Origin: Desulfobacteraceae bacterium
Lineage (GTDB): Bacteria > Desulfobacterota > Desulfobacteria > Desulfobacterales > JAABSP01
Direction of reading: 5' to 3'
Assembly (NCBI GenBank): GCA_011390035.1
Contig: JAABTE010000204.1
Coordinates: 1 to 5,019, forward strand
Length of the DNA: 5,019 bases
The notes under the pieces are model-generated. The model saw nothing but the letters and a program-made list of their open reading frames with translations, was not told where the DNA came from and did not search any database. Shown piece after piece: positions 1 to 5,019 of this stretch. The position numbers were made by a program, and so were the translations under genes. Every line of letters begins with the position of its first letter. Position 1 is the stretch's first letter.

Positions 1-63
1 GTGCGGGTGCAGAAGAACTGGAGCCGGGACACCCGGGCCCTGCGCAGGTTCGGCTACGAATGA
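1..63 (+). CDS. C-terminal end of an unidentified protein (5' partial)
   Basis: Frame 1 is open from the first base to a TGA at 61-63 and encodes a basic 20-residue tail that ends RRFGYE. It is too short to assign a family. The reason to call it real is that its stop overlaps the ATG of the next gene in the ATGA arrangement (60-63), typical of translationally coupled genes in an operon, and its codons are G/C-rich like the neighbours. The protein begins outside the window. No function is proposed. Confidence 0.5.
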   Translation: MRVQKNWSRDTRALRRFGYE

Positions 64-953
64 TTCTTTCTTTTCACCCCCTTTTCGAGGGGGACTGCCT
101 GCGCCGGTGCGCCGGCCGCCTTCCGGACGCAACGGACCGGGCCGCCATCCGGGCCGCGGCGGGCGTGGCGCTGCCCCAGGGGTGCGGCAAGGCCCTGTAT
201 AGGATGGCCCGGCAGAACTGCCCCCAGGTCTTTCCCAACTACGACGCCCGGTTCGCCTATCCCGGAAAGATCGGTCAGATACGGCTGTTTCGGGATACGG
301 GCGCGGCCCATCCGGCCACGGAGGTCTTTGCGGACGTGGCCGCTTTCCGGCGACGGTTCGCCATCGACTCCCGCCTGTGCCTTCCGGAGCGGTTTGATCT
401 TCCGGCGCGCCCCGGGGCGGCGTCCAGCTTTATTGCCTGTCCGCTGGTCTTTAAGTTCACCTGGGGAGGAGAGGGCGAGACGGTTTTCCGGGTGCCCCGC
501 CCACAGGCGCTGGCGGAGCTGCTGGATCGGGCGGCCCTGTACGAAAAAACCGGCCAGCGGGGCTTCCTGATACAGGAATTCATCCCCCCCGGCAACCGCT
601 CCCTCCGGGTGGTGGTGATCGGGCGGATCATGCGCTCCTACTGGCGGGCGCTGGAGGGCGGCTTCGGCTCCAGCCTGAGCGCGGGGGCCCGCATTCCGGA
701 AGACGTGGATCCGGAACAGTCGGCCCGGGCCGAGGCGGCCACCGCCGATTTTTGCAGACGGGCCGGCATCGATCTGGCGGGGTTGGATTTTCTGTTTCAT
801 CCGGAAAGCGGCTTGCCCCTGTTTCTGGAGATCAACTATTTTTTCGGCCGAAGGGGCCTGGGCGGCTCCCAGGCGTATTATGATCTGCTGCTGCCGGAGA
901 TGGCGCATTGGGCGGAGATGGCAAGGGGGTGGCCGAACCGGGGATCATCATGA
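60..953 (+). CDS. ATP-grasp domain protein (RimK/glutathione synthetase-like ligase, substrate unknown)
   Basis: A 297-residue soluble protein with the hallmarks of the ATP-grasp fold, whose members ligate a carboxylate to an amine or thiol through an acyl-phosphate. Visible landmarks are FKFTWGGEGE at about 131-140, with Lys132 as the likely ATP-binding lysine and a glycine-rich loop; the hinge-like IQEFIPPG at 171-178; basic residues Arg180 and Arg183 before a VVVIG strand; Asp243 in GLDFLF; and LEINYFFG at 256-263, where Glu257 and Asn259 match the usual Mg-ATP ligands. The first 125 or so residues are the less conserved N-terminal and substrate side. There is no signal peptide or membrane segment, so it should be cytoplasmic. 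The start is the ATG inside ATGA; no strong Shine-Dalgarno is seen, which fits coupling to the upstream gene. The ATP-grasp fold is secure. The substrate cannot be read from sequence, so no gene symbol is given. Confidence 0.88.
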   Translation: MILSFHPLFEGDCLRRCAGRLPDATDRAAIRAAAGVALPQGCGKALYRMARQNCPQVFPNYDARFAYPGKIGQIRLFRDTGAAHPATEVFADVAAFRRRFAIDSRLCLPERFDLPARPGAASSFIACPLVFKFTWGGEGETVFRVPRPQALAELLDRAALYEKTGQRGFLIQEFIPPGNRSLRVVVIGRIMRSYWRALEGGFGSSLSAGARIPEDVDPEQSARAEAATADFCRRAGIDLAGLDFLFHPESGLPLFLEINYFFGRRGLGGSQAYYDLLLPEMAHWAEMARGWPNRGSS

Positions 954-959
954 TGGGCC

Positions 960-1007
960 GGATGCCGCGGATGGTGGGCAAGCGGATGCCGCGGATGGTG
1001 GTCAAGC
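960..1007 (+). repeat. Direct tandem duplication, 2 x 24 bp
   Basis: Two adjacent 24-bp units, 960-983 and 984-1007, each begin GGATGCCGCGGATGGTGG and differ at a single base (position 18 of the unit, G versus T after the shared GGATGGTGG start). The unit is a multiple of three, so any reading frame across it is preserved. It lies in the 151-nt gap between the ATP-grasp and HNH genes. The remainder of that gap (1008-1104) is rich in degenerate GATGG and GGAT words but holds no other clear element. Confidence 0.85.
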
Positions 1008-1104
1008 ATCAGGGTCTATCCGATGGATCCGGATTGTCAGCGGTTCAGACGGTTTGTGTCAAAGTGGCGGATATTGATGGTGGATCTTGATGGAGATGCG
1101 ATAA

Positions 1105-1419
1105 ATGGACCCCTACGGCTTTTATCCCGACGAGGACGACCTGAAGCGCGAGCGGGCAAAGGCCCGGGATCTGCGCCAGAGCCAGTGGTGGAAGCGTCGG
1201 CTGGCAAAGGGGGTGTGCCATTACTGCGGCGGCCGCGCCGCGCCGGCGGATCTGACCATGGATCATATCGTTCCCATCGCCCGGGGCGGCCGGAGCGTCA
1301 AGGGCAACCTGGTGCCGGCCTGCAAGGAATGCAACAACCGCAAACGGGAACTGCTGCCCATGGAGTGGGAGGAGTGGCTGGCGGCCCGCGGATGGGCCGA
1401 TCGGTCCGGCGATAAGTGA
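1105..1419 (+). CDS. Small stand-alone HNH nuclease-family protein
   Basis: A 104-residue protein made almost entirely of one HNH (beta-beta-alpha metal) domain with a structural zinc site. The zinc ligands are CHYC (Cys38, Cys41) and CKEC (Cys73, Cys76). Between them lies the catalytic-type segment TMDHIVPIARGG (51-62), with Asp53-His54 as metal ligand and general base, followed by KGNLVPAC with Asn68. The third position of the motif is Asn77 in CNNRK, the common HNN variant. The basic, helical N-terminus (12-36) could contact DNA. GGAG at 1092-1095 sits 9 nt before the ATG, a good ribosome binding site. The family cuts or nicks double-stranded DNA, and members serve in phage packaging, restriction, homing or repair. 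No restriction, phage or intron gene is next to it here, so the biological role is open. It ends directly at the -35 box of the next transcription unit. Confidence 0.9.
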   Translation: MDPYGFYPDEDDLKRERAKARDLRQSQWWKRRLAKGVCHYCGGRAAPADLTMDHIVPIARGGRSVKGNLVPACKECNNRKRELLPMEWEEWLAARGWADRSGDK

Positions 1420-1449
1420 TTGACATCCCCTTTTGCCCCGTGATAGCGT
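1420..1449 (+). promoter_or_regulatory. Sigma-70-type promoter for the lipoprotein genes
   Basis: A perfect TTGACA -35 box (1420-1425) is followed by an 18-bp spacer and TAGCGT (1444-1449). The latter keeps the key T, A and final T of TATAAT and is preceded by TGA (1441-1443), an extended -10 TGn. Transcription would start near 1456 and leave a leader of about 70 nt before the ATG at 1524. The -35 box directly abuts the stop codon of the HNH gene, so this gap separates two transcription units. Placement is by eye. Confidence 0.65.
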
Positions 1450-1483
1450 TCTTCAAGAAGGGTTTTTTGCGGTTTGAAATCCG

Positions 1484-1493
1484 CTGAATTCAG
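1484..1493. other. Perfect 10-bp palindrome in the leader of the lipoprotein gene
   Basis: CTGAATTCAG is its own reverse complement and lies about 30 nt downstream of the predicted transcription start and 30 nt before the start codon at 1524. It is immediately preceded by a weak GCGG...CCGC pairing (1469-1472 with 1481-1484). It could be a regulator half-site pair, but a chance palindrome of this length is quite possible. No second copy was seen in the window. Confidence 0.25.
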
Positions 1494-1523
1494 AATATTA
1501 TCAATAATGGACAGGGGGTATCT

Positions 1524-1922
1524 ATGTTCAAGCGAGGCAGCATCCGGCGAACGGATGGCCGATCCTTTGTGAAGTGGGCTTGCCTGATGGGCGCGGCGCT
1601 CTTTCTGGCAGCATGCGCCTCTGGTGGCCAGCCGCCGGTGGAGCAGCTTTCCAACGTGGAGATGACCATCGCCAGGGCCCGGCAGAACGAGGCGGACAAA
1701 TACGCGCCCCTGGATCTGCGCCTGGCCGAGGAAAAGCTGGCCGAGGCCCGCCGGGCCGTTGCGGAGGAAAATTACGACAAGGCCCGCCGCAAGGCCGACG
1801 AGGCCCTTGCCGACGCCCGCCTGGCCGAGGCCCGGGCCCAGTCCGAGCGGGCCCGGAAGCTGTCCGTGGAGATGGAGCAGAGCATAGACACCCTGCGCCG
1901 GGAGATCGACCGGAAGCAGTAG
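1524..1922 (+). CDS. Small DUF4398-type outer-membrane lipoprotein
   Basis: A 132-residue protein with a type II signal peptide: basic residues in 1-17, a hydrophobic core at about 18-30, and the lipobox LAAC with Cys31 as the acylated residue. Position +2 is Ala, not Asp, so Lol sorting to the outer membrane is expected. The mature part is a single Ala/Glu/Arg-rich helical region (about 40-132) that contains the motif APLDL (61-65) followed by LAEEKLAEA, the pattern of DUF4398 proteins, probably a two-helix hairpin or coiled coil. AGGGGG at 1513-1518 lies 5 nt before the ATG. The next gene is a larger lipoprotein with the same APL(D/E) motif, which suggests an ancestral duplication and a shared envelope role. 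The biochemical function of DUF4398 is not known to me. The family call rests on motif and context. Confidence 0.87.
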   Translation: MFKRGSIRRTDGRSFVKWACLMGAALFLAACASGGQPPVEQLSNVEMTIARARQNEADKYAPLDLRLAEEKLAEARRAVAEENYDKARRKADEALADARLAEARAQSERARKLSVEMEQSIDTLRREIDRKQ

Positions 1923-2019
1923 GCAGCGGACGCCATGTCCCCCCATCGCCCTTGACGCCATCGGATCCGGATCGGTTTCATCCAGATCGCGAATGCGTTC
2001 GGAACCTGATACCATCATT

Positions 2020-2026
2020 GGAGGAG
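2020..2026 (+). promoter_or_regulatory. Strong Shine-Dalgarno that fixes the OmpA-lipoprotein start
   Basis: GGAGGAG at 2020-2026 lies 8 nt upstream of the ATG at 2035. An in-frame ATG 14 codons earlier (1993) has no such site and would put a polar stretch ahead of the signal peptide, so 2035 is chosen. Confidence 0.8.
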
Positions 2027-2034
2027 ATCCCGCC

Positions 2035-3009
2035 ATGAAACAGATCCATTGTTCGTTTTTCCGTTCCGTTGCCATCCGTCCCCCCCTGGTCCTTCCGGCC
2101 CTGGCCTTTATCATCGCCGGGGCGCTGTTCCTGTCCGCATGCGGCGGGCCGGAGAGACCGAATCCGGCCCTCGAACAGGCCCGGATGCTCTTTGAACAGG
2201 CCAAGGCCGACCCGCAGGTGATGGAAAAAGCCCCTCTTGAGATGCACGAGGCCGGCAAAACCCTTGACCGGGCCGAGGACGCCGAGGAGACCGCCGATAA
2301 GGAACACCTGGCCTATGTGGCCCGCCGCCAGGTGGAGCTGGCCATGGCCGAGGCCCGGAAAAAGGCCGCCCAGGAGCGCATGGAGGGCATGAGCCGGGAA
2401 AACCAGAATATCCTGCTGGACGTGCGCCGCCGGGAATCCGAAACCAAGACCCGAGAGGCGGAAGTGGCCCGCCAGGAGGCCCTTCGCCTGAAGGCCGAGG
2501 CCGAGGCCCGCGCCCTTGAGGCGCAGACTCGGACCGAGGAGGCCAGGGCGGCCCGGGATCAGGCGGAACGCGCCCTGGCCCGGGCGCGCCAACTGGAAGA
2601 GGAACTCACCGAGCTTCAGGCCCAGCAGACCGAGCGCGGCCTGGTGCTGACCCTGGGGGATGTGCTTTTTGACACCGGCAAGTCGGACTTAAAGGCCGGA
2701 GCCCAGCGGAGCATCGACAAGCTGGCCCAGTTTTTGTCGGAAAATCCGGAGCGCCAGGTGATCGTGGAGGGCCACACGGACGCCGTGGGCAACGATGCCT
2801 ACAACCTGACCCTGTCCCAGCAGAGGGCCGACGCGGTCAAGGCCGCCCTGATCATCCGGGGCGTCGCCCCCGGCCGCATCATCTCCAGGGGATACGGCGA
2901 GGCCTATCCCGTGGCCAGCAACGCCACGGACAGCGGGCGCCAGCAGAATCGCCGGGTGGAGGTGATCGTGCTGAACGCGGGGGTGTCCGGCGAGTCCATG
3001 CTCAGATAA
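2035..3009 (+). CDS. OmpA-family peptidoglycan-binding lipoprotein with DUF4398-like N-terminal region
   Basis: From the ATG at 2035 the protein has 324 residues. A lipoprotein signal peptide ends in LSAC with Cys36 acylated and Gly at +2, consistent with outer-membrane sorting. Residues about 40-115 form an Ala/Glu-rich helical region with APLEM (66-70), matching the APLDL of the preceding lipoprotein and DUF4398. About 120-200 is a long, highly charged coiled coil. About 203-312 is an OmpA C-terminal domain: LFDTGKSDLK, then VEGHTDAVG with Asp249, then LSQQRADAV with Arg264, then QQNRRVEV. Asp249 and Arg264 correspond to the residues that hold diaminopimelate in Pal and OmpA. The likely role is non-covalent anchoring of the outer membrane to peptidoglycan, with the coiled coil spanning the periplasm. 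Unlike OmpA itself it has no beta-barrel. It differs from Pal in its long helical linker, so pal is not assigned. It is probably co-transcribed with the upstream lipoprotein (112-nt gap). Confidence 0.95.
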   Translation: MKQIHCSFFRSVAIRPPLVLPALAFIIAGALFLSACGGPERPNPALEQARMLFEQAKADPQVMEKAPLEMHEAGKTLDRAEDAEETADKEHLAYVARRQVELAMAEARKKAAQERMEGMSRENQNILLDVRRRESETKTREAEVARQEALRLKAEAEARALEAQTRTEEARAARDQAERALARARQLEEELTELQAQQTERGLVLTLGDVLFDTGKSDLKAGAQRSIDKLAQFLSENPERQVIVEGHTDAVGNDAYNLTLSQQRADAVKAALIIRGVAPGRIISRGYGEAYPVASNATDSGRQQNRRVEVIVLNAGVSGESMLR

Positions 3010-3065
3010 CCGGGCCAAGTATAAAGCAGAACCGAAACGGGCCGGGCCGCGATAAGAACAGGAAG

Positions 3066-4214
3066 ATGAGTCCATCCGCAAAAACAGCCGCCGGCGGGCA
3101 GGGCGCCGAAGCCTTGCCGGATTCCGACCTGGAGCGCCGCATCCTTCATGGGCTGGGGCTGGAATGGGAGCAGGCCGCCGGCCAGTTGGATGCGCCCCTG
3201 CGGGAATTGATGCGAAAGCCCCTTTTCAGCCTGGGCGACCTGGGTCGCCACCTGGGCCAGTGGCTGGAGAGCCGGATGGAGATCCGCATCAACCGCCGCT
3301 TTGCCTTTGAACACCCGTGGGACAGCGTCTGCGCCGTCCTGCGCCACGAGATGGCCCACCAGTTGGCCGGTTCCTTCCGCACAGACCCGAACGAGCCGCC
3401 CCACGGCCCAAAATTCCAGCGGGCCTGCTTTCATCTGAGGGCCGACCCCCGGGCCTCCGGCGACTTTCCCACCCTGCGGGAGTCGGTTTTTTCCGAAGGC
3501 GCCGGCGAGCGGGACCCGGTCATCCGCCGGGTCCGGAAGCTTCTGGCCCTTGCCGGCAGCAGCAACGCCGCCGAGGCCGAGGCGGCCGCGGCCAAAGCCC
3601 ACGAGCTGATTTTAAAGCACAACCTGGAGCGGATCGGAAGCCGCCGCCCGCCCGACTTCGTCAGCCTTTATCTGGGCCAGCCGGCCCTGCGCCACACCCG
3701 GGACAAGTATGCCCTGTCTGCCCTGCTCCAGAATTTTTATTTCGTCGAGGGCATCTGGATTTCCGCCTTTGCGCTGAAAAGCGGCAAGATGGGCCGGGTG
3801 CTGGAGGTCAGCGGCACGCCCCAGAACATCCGGATGGCCGATTATGTGTATCATTTCATCCTCCATTACATCGACGCCCAGTGGCGCATCTACAACAAAA
3901 ACCGCAGCCTGGGCGCCCGCCGGAAAACCGACTTTGCCACCGGCGTCATCATCGGCTTTCAAAACCGCCTGAAAAGCCAGCGAGAGGAAATGGCGGCCGC
4001 CTCCCCGGACGAAAGGGCGCGGGCCCTGATCCGGGTGGGAGACCCGGCCCTGACCCAATACGTCCGGCGGCGCTACCCCCGGCTGCGCAGCTTCCGGCGC
4101 GGCGGCGGCCGGGACATTGATGTGTTCAATTACGGGTATGGCCGGGGCCGGGATCTGGTGATCAACAAGGGAATCGAGGAAAAGGGCGACGGGACCGGGG
4201 GGCTGCTTGAGTAA
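3066..4214 (+). CDS. SprT-like zinc metallopeptidase domain fused to DUF2786
   Basis: A 382-residue, apparently cytoplasmic protein of two parts. The N-terminal part (about 20-125) is SprT-like: a helical lead-in, a strand with IRINRRF (73-79), then LRHEMAHQL carrying HExxH (His94, Glu95, His98), and PPHGPKF with His113 as the third zinc ligand. SprT/Spartan proteins are zinc peptidases acting on protein-DNA crosslinks in eukaryotes; bacterial roles are poorly known. The second part begins at 151 with VIRRVRKLLALAGSSN and runs through AEAAAAKAHELILKHNLE, a clear DUF2786 domain of unknown function. It continues through YVYHFILHYID (260-270) and GVIIGFQNRL (293-302) to an Arg/Gly-rich tail, FNYGYGRGRDLVINKGI (354-370), the usual end of DUF2786 proteins, so the gene looks complete. 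AGGAA is only 1 nt from the ATG, an unusually tight spacing, so the start is somewhat uncertain. It lies 56 nt after the OmpA gene on the same strand. Confidence 0.9.
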   Translation: MSPSAKTAAGGQGAEALPDSDLERRILHGLGLEWEQAAGQLDAPLRELMRKPLFSLGDLGRHLGQWLESRMEIRINRRFAFEHPWDSVCAVLRHEMAHQLAGSFRTDPNEPPHGPKFQRACFHLRADPRASGDFPTLRESVFSEGAGERDPVIRRVRKLLALAGSSNAAEAEAAAAKAHELILKHNLERIGSRRPPDFVSLYLGQPALRHTRDKYALSALLQNFYFVEGIWISAFALKSGKMGRVLEVSGTPQNIRMADYVYHFILHYIDAQWRIYNKNRSLGARRKTDFATGVIIGFQNRLKSQREEMAAASPDERARALIRVGDPALTQYVRRRYPRLRSFRRGGGRDIDVFNYGYGRGRDLVINKGIEEKGDGTGGLLE

Positions 4215-5019
4215 GGAAAAGCCGGAATTCCATGGTTATCAAAGCAGCTTGAGATCCTTCGATGCAAAGCCGGTTTTCGATTTTCCCTTGATGCAGTTGA
4301 ACCTTCGAGCCTTTGAAAAAGATTTCAGAAAGGGATCTGTCCGCCGATTTGACACAAGCGAACTCCAAGCCATGGGATTGCTTGTTCCTGAAAATGGGAG
4401 ACTGATGCCAACGAACGCGGCCGTTTTGTTATCAGATTCTCCGGAAAGGCGAATGCTTTTTCCGAAAGCGACTATTGCTTGCACCCGATACAAAGGAAAT
4501 GAAAAAAGGGTAATCATCGAGCAGGAAACCATTGACGGACCCATTCATGCCGCAATCGCGACTGGCATGAAGTTTGTCAAGCGCAACATTGCCCTGTCAT
4601 CTCACATTGGCGAGGTGTATCGGGTGGATCGATGGGAATATCCGCTGGAGGCCATCCGGGAAGCCATCACCAACGCCGTCATCCACCGGGACTACGCCAT
4701 CCTGGGCAGCGATATCAAGATCGCCATCTTCGATGACATGCTGGAAATCACCAGCCCCGGCGCTCTGCCGGACACCCTGCCGCCGGAGGCGCTCGGAACC
4801 GGCCGATCGGACATCCGCAACCGGGTGCTGGCCCCGATATTCAAGGACCTGAAGCTGATCGAGGCATGGGGCACCGGCATTCAGAAGATGCGACGGGAGG
4901 TGGCGGGATACCCGGATATTTGGCTGATCTTTCGGGAAGCGGGCCATGCGTTCCAGGTTCAAGTTAAAAAATCCGACCATTCAGCCGCCGAAATCCGGAT
5001 TGCCGGCGCCGCCGCCACC
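4207..5019 (+). CDS. N-terminally truncated AlbA_2-type regulator: HATPase_c_4 (GHKL) half, 3' partial
   Basis: Frame 1 is open from after the TGA at 4159-4161 to the window end. From about 4255 the translation follows the second half of AlbA_2/Schlafen-type putative regulators (annotated as ATP-dependent DNA helicase-like or ATP-binding proteins): the linker SFDAKPV...LRAFEKDF, then MGLLVPENGRLMPTNAAVLL and ETIDGPIHAAI. The GHKL ATPase follows, with REAITNAVIHRDY (4657-4695; Asn at 4672), FDDMLEITSPGALP (to 4770) and AWGTGIQKM (4864-4890). Homologues carry an AlbA_2 DNA-binding domain of about 120 residues ahead of this; here that space is occupied by the SprT/DUF2786 gene. Start choices are poor: TTG at 4207, overlapping the preceding stop by 8 nt, or ATG at 4291 inside the conserved linker, neither with a good ribosome binding site. 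GC by hand count is about 47% in 4261-4620 against 61% in 4621-4980. It may be a gene remnant or a product translated by coupling. Confidence 0.75.
   Translation, partial: MSKEKPEFHGYQSSLRSFDAKPVFDFPLMQLNLRAFEKDFRKGSVRRFDTSELQAMGLLVPENGRLMPTNAAVLLSDSPERRMLFPKATIACTRYKGNEKRVIIEQETIDGPIHAAIATGMKFVKRNIALSSHIGEVYRVDRWEYPLEAIREAITNAVIHRDYAILGSDIKIAIFDDMLEITSPGALPDTLPPEALGTGRSDIRNRVLAPIFKDLKLIEAWGTGIQKMRREVAGYPDIWLIFREAGHAFQVQVKKSDHSAAEIRIAGAAAT

Noticed and set aside
54..908. Long - strand open frame opposite the ATP-grasp gene
   Set aside because: It mirrors the ATP-grasp gene, whose motifs are clear. Its product is Pro/Gly/Arg-rich with no recognisable domain, as expected for an antisense frame in GC-rich DNA.
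1461..1484. T-run followed by a weak GCGG/CCGC stem as an intrinsic terminator
   Set aside because: The T-run precedes the stem instead of following it and the stem is only 4 bp, so it is not a terminator on the + strand. There is no - strand gene to end here.
1952..1981. Possible second promoter, TTGACG with TTTCAT 18 bp later
   Set aside because: The -10 lacks the essential A at its second position and the -35 is one base off. The gap is short enough for read-through from the 1420 promoter.
1993..2034. Upstream ATG as the start of the OmpA lipoprotein
   Set aside because: It adds 14 polar residues before the signal peptide and lacks a ribosome binding site, whereas ATG 2035 has GGAGGAG at ideal spacing.
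1263..2258. 331-codon - strand open frame
   Set aside because: It runs antisense across the HNH gene end, the promoter gap and both lipoprotein starts. It has no domain and conflicts with three well-supported genes.
1978..3602. Overlapping - strand frames opposite the OmpA and SprT genes
   Set aside because: These are Gly/Leu/Ala-rich or Arg-rich low-complexity translations with no motifs, and they are shadows of G/C-ending codons on the + strand.
3317..4120. 267-codon + strand frame inside the SprT/DUF2786 gene
   Set aside because: It is an alternate-frame Pro/Arg-rich translation. The HExxH and DUF2786 motifs are in the other frame.
4224..4231. GGAATTCC palindrome after the SprT/DUF2786 stop
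   Set aside because: It is only 8 bp and has no adjoining stem or T-run, so it is likely chance.
4232..4252. ATG at 4232 following AAGGAAAA, as a start for the terminal gene
   Set aside because: It is in a different frame from the GHKL sequence and stops after six codons, so it cannot start that protein without a frameshift.
4574..4852. 92-codon + strand frame and - strand frames over the GHKL region
   Set aside because: They overlap the open frame-1 sequence that carries the conserved ATPase motifs, and their own translations show no family features.

Overview
The window is dense, GC-rich bacterial DNA with every supported gene on the + strand. Two genes encode outer-membrane-type lipoproteins, so the host is Gram-negative. 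The gene mix (paired DUF4398 and OmpA lipoproteins, a SprT-like/DUF2786 protein, a small HNH nuclease) and codon style would fit a Desulfobacterota-like (deltaproteobacterial) chromosome. That placement is inference, because no rRNA or other marker gene is present.

Layout: (1) 1-63, the last 20 codons of an unidentified gene, whose stop overlaps the next start as ATGA. (2) 60-953, an ATP-grasp ligase-like protein of unknown substrate. (3) 954-1104, a gap with a 24-bp direct tandem duplication. (4) 1105-1419, a small stand-alone HNH nuclease-family protein. (5) 1420-1523, a promoter-bearing gap with a very good TTGACA box and an extended -10. (6) 1524-1922, a small DUF4398-type lipoprotein. 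(7) 2035-3009, a larger lipoprotein with a DUF4398-like helical region, a long coiled coil and a C-terminal OmpA peptidoglycan-binding domain. (8) 3066-4214, a SprT-like zinc metallopeptidase domain joined to DUF2786 and its usual C-terminal region. (9) 4207-5019 and beyond, the GHKL/HATPase_c_4 half of an AlbA_2 (Schlafen-type) putative transcriptional regulator. It begins exactly where gene 8 ends, lacks the N-terminal AlbA_2 domain and runs off the window.

How the genes fit together: the two lipoproteins probably form one cell-envelope unit read from the 1420 promoter. Both carry a short APL(D/E) motif before Ala/Glu/Arg-rich helices, and the second would tether the outer membrane to peptidoglycan. 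The SprT/DUF2786 gene follows 56 nt later on the same strand and could be co-transcribed, but no functional link is evident. The ATP-grasp gene belongs to an upstream operon that is mostly outside the window. The last gene looks like an accessory remnant: its first part is clearly less GC-rich than its surroundings and it has no convincing start. I saw no tRNA, rRNA, CRISPR array, insertion sequence or clear intrinsic terminator.
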